Source of the DNA: Patescibacteria group bacterium
GTDB taxonomy: Bacteria > Patescibacteriota > Gracilibacteria > UM-FILTER-43-11
Direction of reading: 5' to 3'
Assembly (NCBI GenBank): GCA_018813295.1
Contig: JAHJBZ010000014.1
Coordinates: 1-64,000 of the forward strand
DNA: 64,000 nucleotides
Shown here: positions 63,501 to 64,000 of the stretch, in pieces
How the letters are laid out: every line of letters begins with the position of its first letter
Numbering within the stretch: the first letter of the stretch is position 1
Notes under the pieces: generated by a model
The model's input: the letters and a program-made list of their open reading frames with translations, nothing else
Databases searched by the model: none
Told to the model about the DNA's origin: nothing
Translations under genes and position numbers: made by a program

Positions 63501-64000
63501 GGCCTTGGCAACTGAACTTGTTGTTAAAAAGATGACTGGAAGAGGCGTACTTGAACATGCAGGTATTGTTGATGCACTTGCAGTAGAAATTGAAGGAACT
63601 TATAAAGCTGTGCTTGTGCAACGCGGTGCGGAGTATATGAAACAAAAGGAAATTGATAAAACCGCTCACACTGCAGCGCTTTATGAGCTTGATAAGGTTC
63701 CTTTTCACGAAGCATTGGAGTGGTATAACAACTCACATGAAGGTGTATTAAAGAGGAAAGACGGGCCTCAGTTTCCAGGAAGGATTGATACAAGCATGAT
63801 TATGAGAGGAGATTATAGTTATGAGGTGCAAGATGAAGAATTAATGGCCAAACGTATTGTGTGGCATACAATGCATAACTTTTTTGAATATGTCGGCGCA
63901 AAGGAAGGCAAGACTGCAAATGAAGGAATGTTAATGCTTCAGGATCGCTGGGTGGATGCAATGAGAGACCCAAATCATGAACTTCCGTATAGTGAACTTC
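60592..64000 (+). CDS. Very large uncharacterised protein, truncated by the window edge (>1136 codons)
   Basis: ATG CAA ATA GAA AGA TCA AAT... reads through to 64000 with no stop seen: MQIERSNHSNEADQLFGLLPARLVCVAGPEHKVPDRVEV...RAAGLVVVIAAWKLAKKAIKGEGKGATALRVGFLALATELVVKKM...; absent from the supplied ORF track. Confidence 0.8.
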   Translation, partial: MQIERSNHSNEADQLFGLLPARLVCVAGPEHKVPDRVEVTGANKAFEKAEEALGEDKEAVTKEIDKYNRPPKTNANFENWPRERKENRPFMEPIKFDADNPQKTIAQIDRILTTPYQVIVHPATLPPEKEWHTLMTPEPKNSDRSAALIELRWKLVKSTNVFNENLVTAEYKDDEEDVARVFNEYYVDKILFKYFLEMTPAGERTLNAEGTSLKTDILAKLNDASLDDRSKFEQAADVIRTYLNANPDAELKDLRRLYAQFQFKARLLSDFVAYEDTVSYTDSFEAYRTFETASNHAHGERLNTNMRIVEKSEERIGQWQGRPTYEQVRANFDLMRGDSIFEEFGLMPSGDYSPTLRRQSEQLFIAILAHETDNFTEDYVEIIGEGFGEDHEENKKRFPYLYNEWLAYHGINKEEHDAKLNAVVEVERRIEEEHIGSMEQIINGVTAAGIDYRSIAALEKQPQYEYYKNLEKELQHRIVVLEQKVAEGEGDTESFSRAADALTIYKQWAREQWRYYHVLRSTEEVYLEFTRAELSKPTNRTLVMKLLMQKYLKSMKMVDEVMNEHGSWMLNYHPEVRRVMIADLYRSGVSQYRNVIMEDGTVIPVYQEDTRDDIRWMLSEITQSDYFNRNEVGRHLDEPHREVLLVARMANTVIMDLNNVLEAQKVIKTIIKFKNGEATQEQFDALQPREFIEKLNRKDAGTLQGHLTELQTKETHYREFIEAAKEALEDPYSDKTKRLITAIENGTYEGIISPDMLNKFRYDMEQISTVNYHALDLESHSRMKYLDRLGISVEGMYEAYKLAIQESPEMDVNNWDRMFLSDDKATFMKLSGFLDTILTDSKTQGKEDFLVVFNTLHGFGRLEALPNTRDDQAAAIAIYAMLKEEVENRQEIATADVLADAERQAMLDGMTIGDRMEEGARSVIDMLIGPGQSWTNRAAGLVVVIAAWKLAKKAIKGEGKGATALRVGFLALATELVVKKMTGRGVLEHAGIVDALAVEIEGTYKAVLVQRGAEYMKQKEIDKTAHTAALYELDKVPFHEALEWYNNSHEGVLKRKDGPQFPGRIDTSMIMRGDYSYEVQDEELMAKRIVWHTMHNFFEYVGAKEGKTANEGMLMLQDRWVDAMRDPNHELPYSEL

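Noticed and set aside
62995-63708. 237-aa and other minus-strand ORFs in 60581-63793
   Set aside because: Antisense to the long open + strand frame starting at 60592; Ser/Phe/His-rich shadow composition

Overview
This 64 kb window is bacterial and AT-rich. It is probably from a candidate-phyla-radiation/Patescibacteria-type genome; that is inference, no 16S is present, and a Peregrinibacteria-like lineage is only a guess. It mixes housekeeping genes (recJ, carA, archaeal-type tpiA, truB, murE-like, ilvD, dnaE, cca, xerC/D-like, rdgB, aroB, DAHP synthase, pheT, polX, pepA, arfB-like, cutA, guaD) with RNA genes (tRNA-Ala GGC, tRNA-Lys CTT, and a complete tmRNA with a readable 24-aa tag) and several surface or secreted proteins. 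The main unexplained structure is a dense load of dispersed palindromic or MITE-like elements. I could separate at least seven families: GAAGGCGCGA..TCGCGCCTTC hairpins (9 copies), a TGTCTGAACC-bounded element supplying gene stop codons (3), a ~94-148 bp GTGGATTCG element lying 13-30 nt upstream of start codons (4), GACGGAGC..GCTNAGCGGGG (4, one inside a CDS), GTAGRGACG palindromes (4), CTGACTCCACG hairpins (3 loci), and a highly iterated 12-bp palindrome GAGTCCGGACTC (6 perfect copies, several inside conserved coding sequence). A REP-associated-type (Y1) transposase carries one hairpin in frame inside its own ORF. From 53.3 kb to the right edge there is a colinear run of very large uncharacterised proteins (1361, 112, 584 and >1136 aa). 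The last is open at the window edge and absent from the supplied ORF track. No CRISPR array was found.
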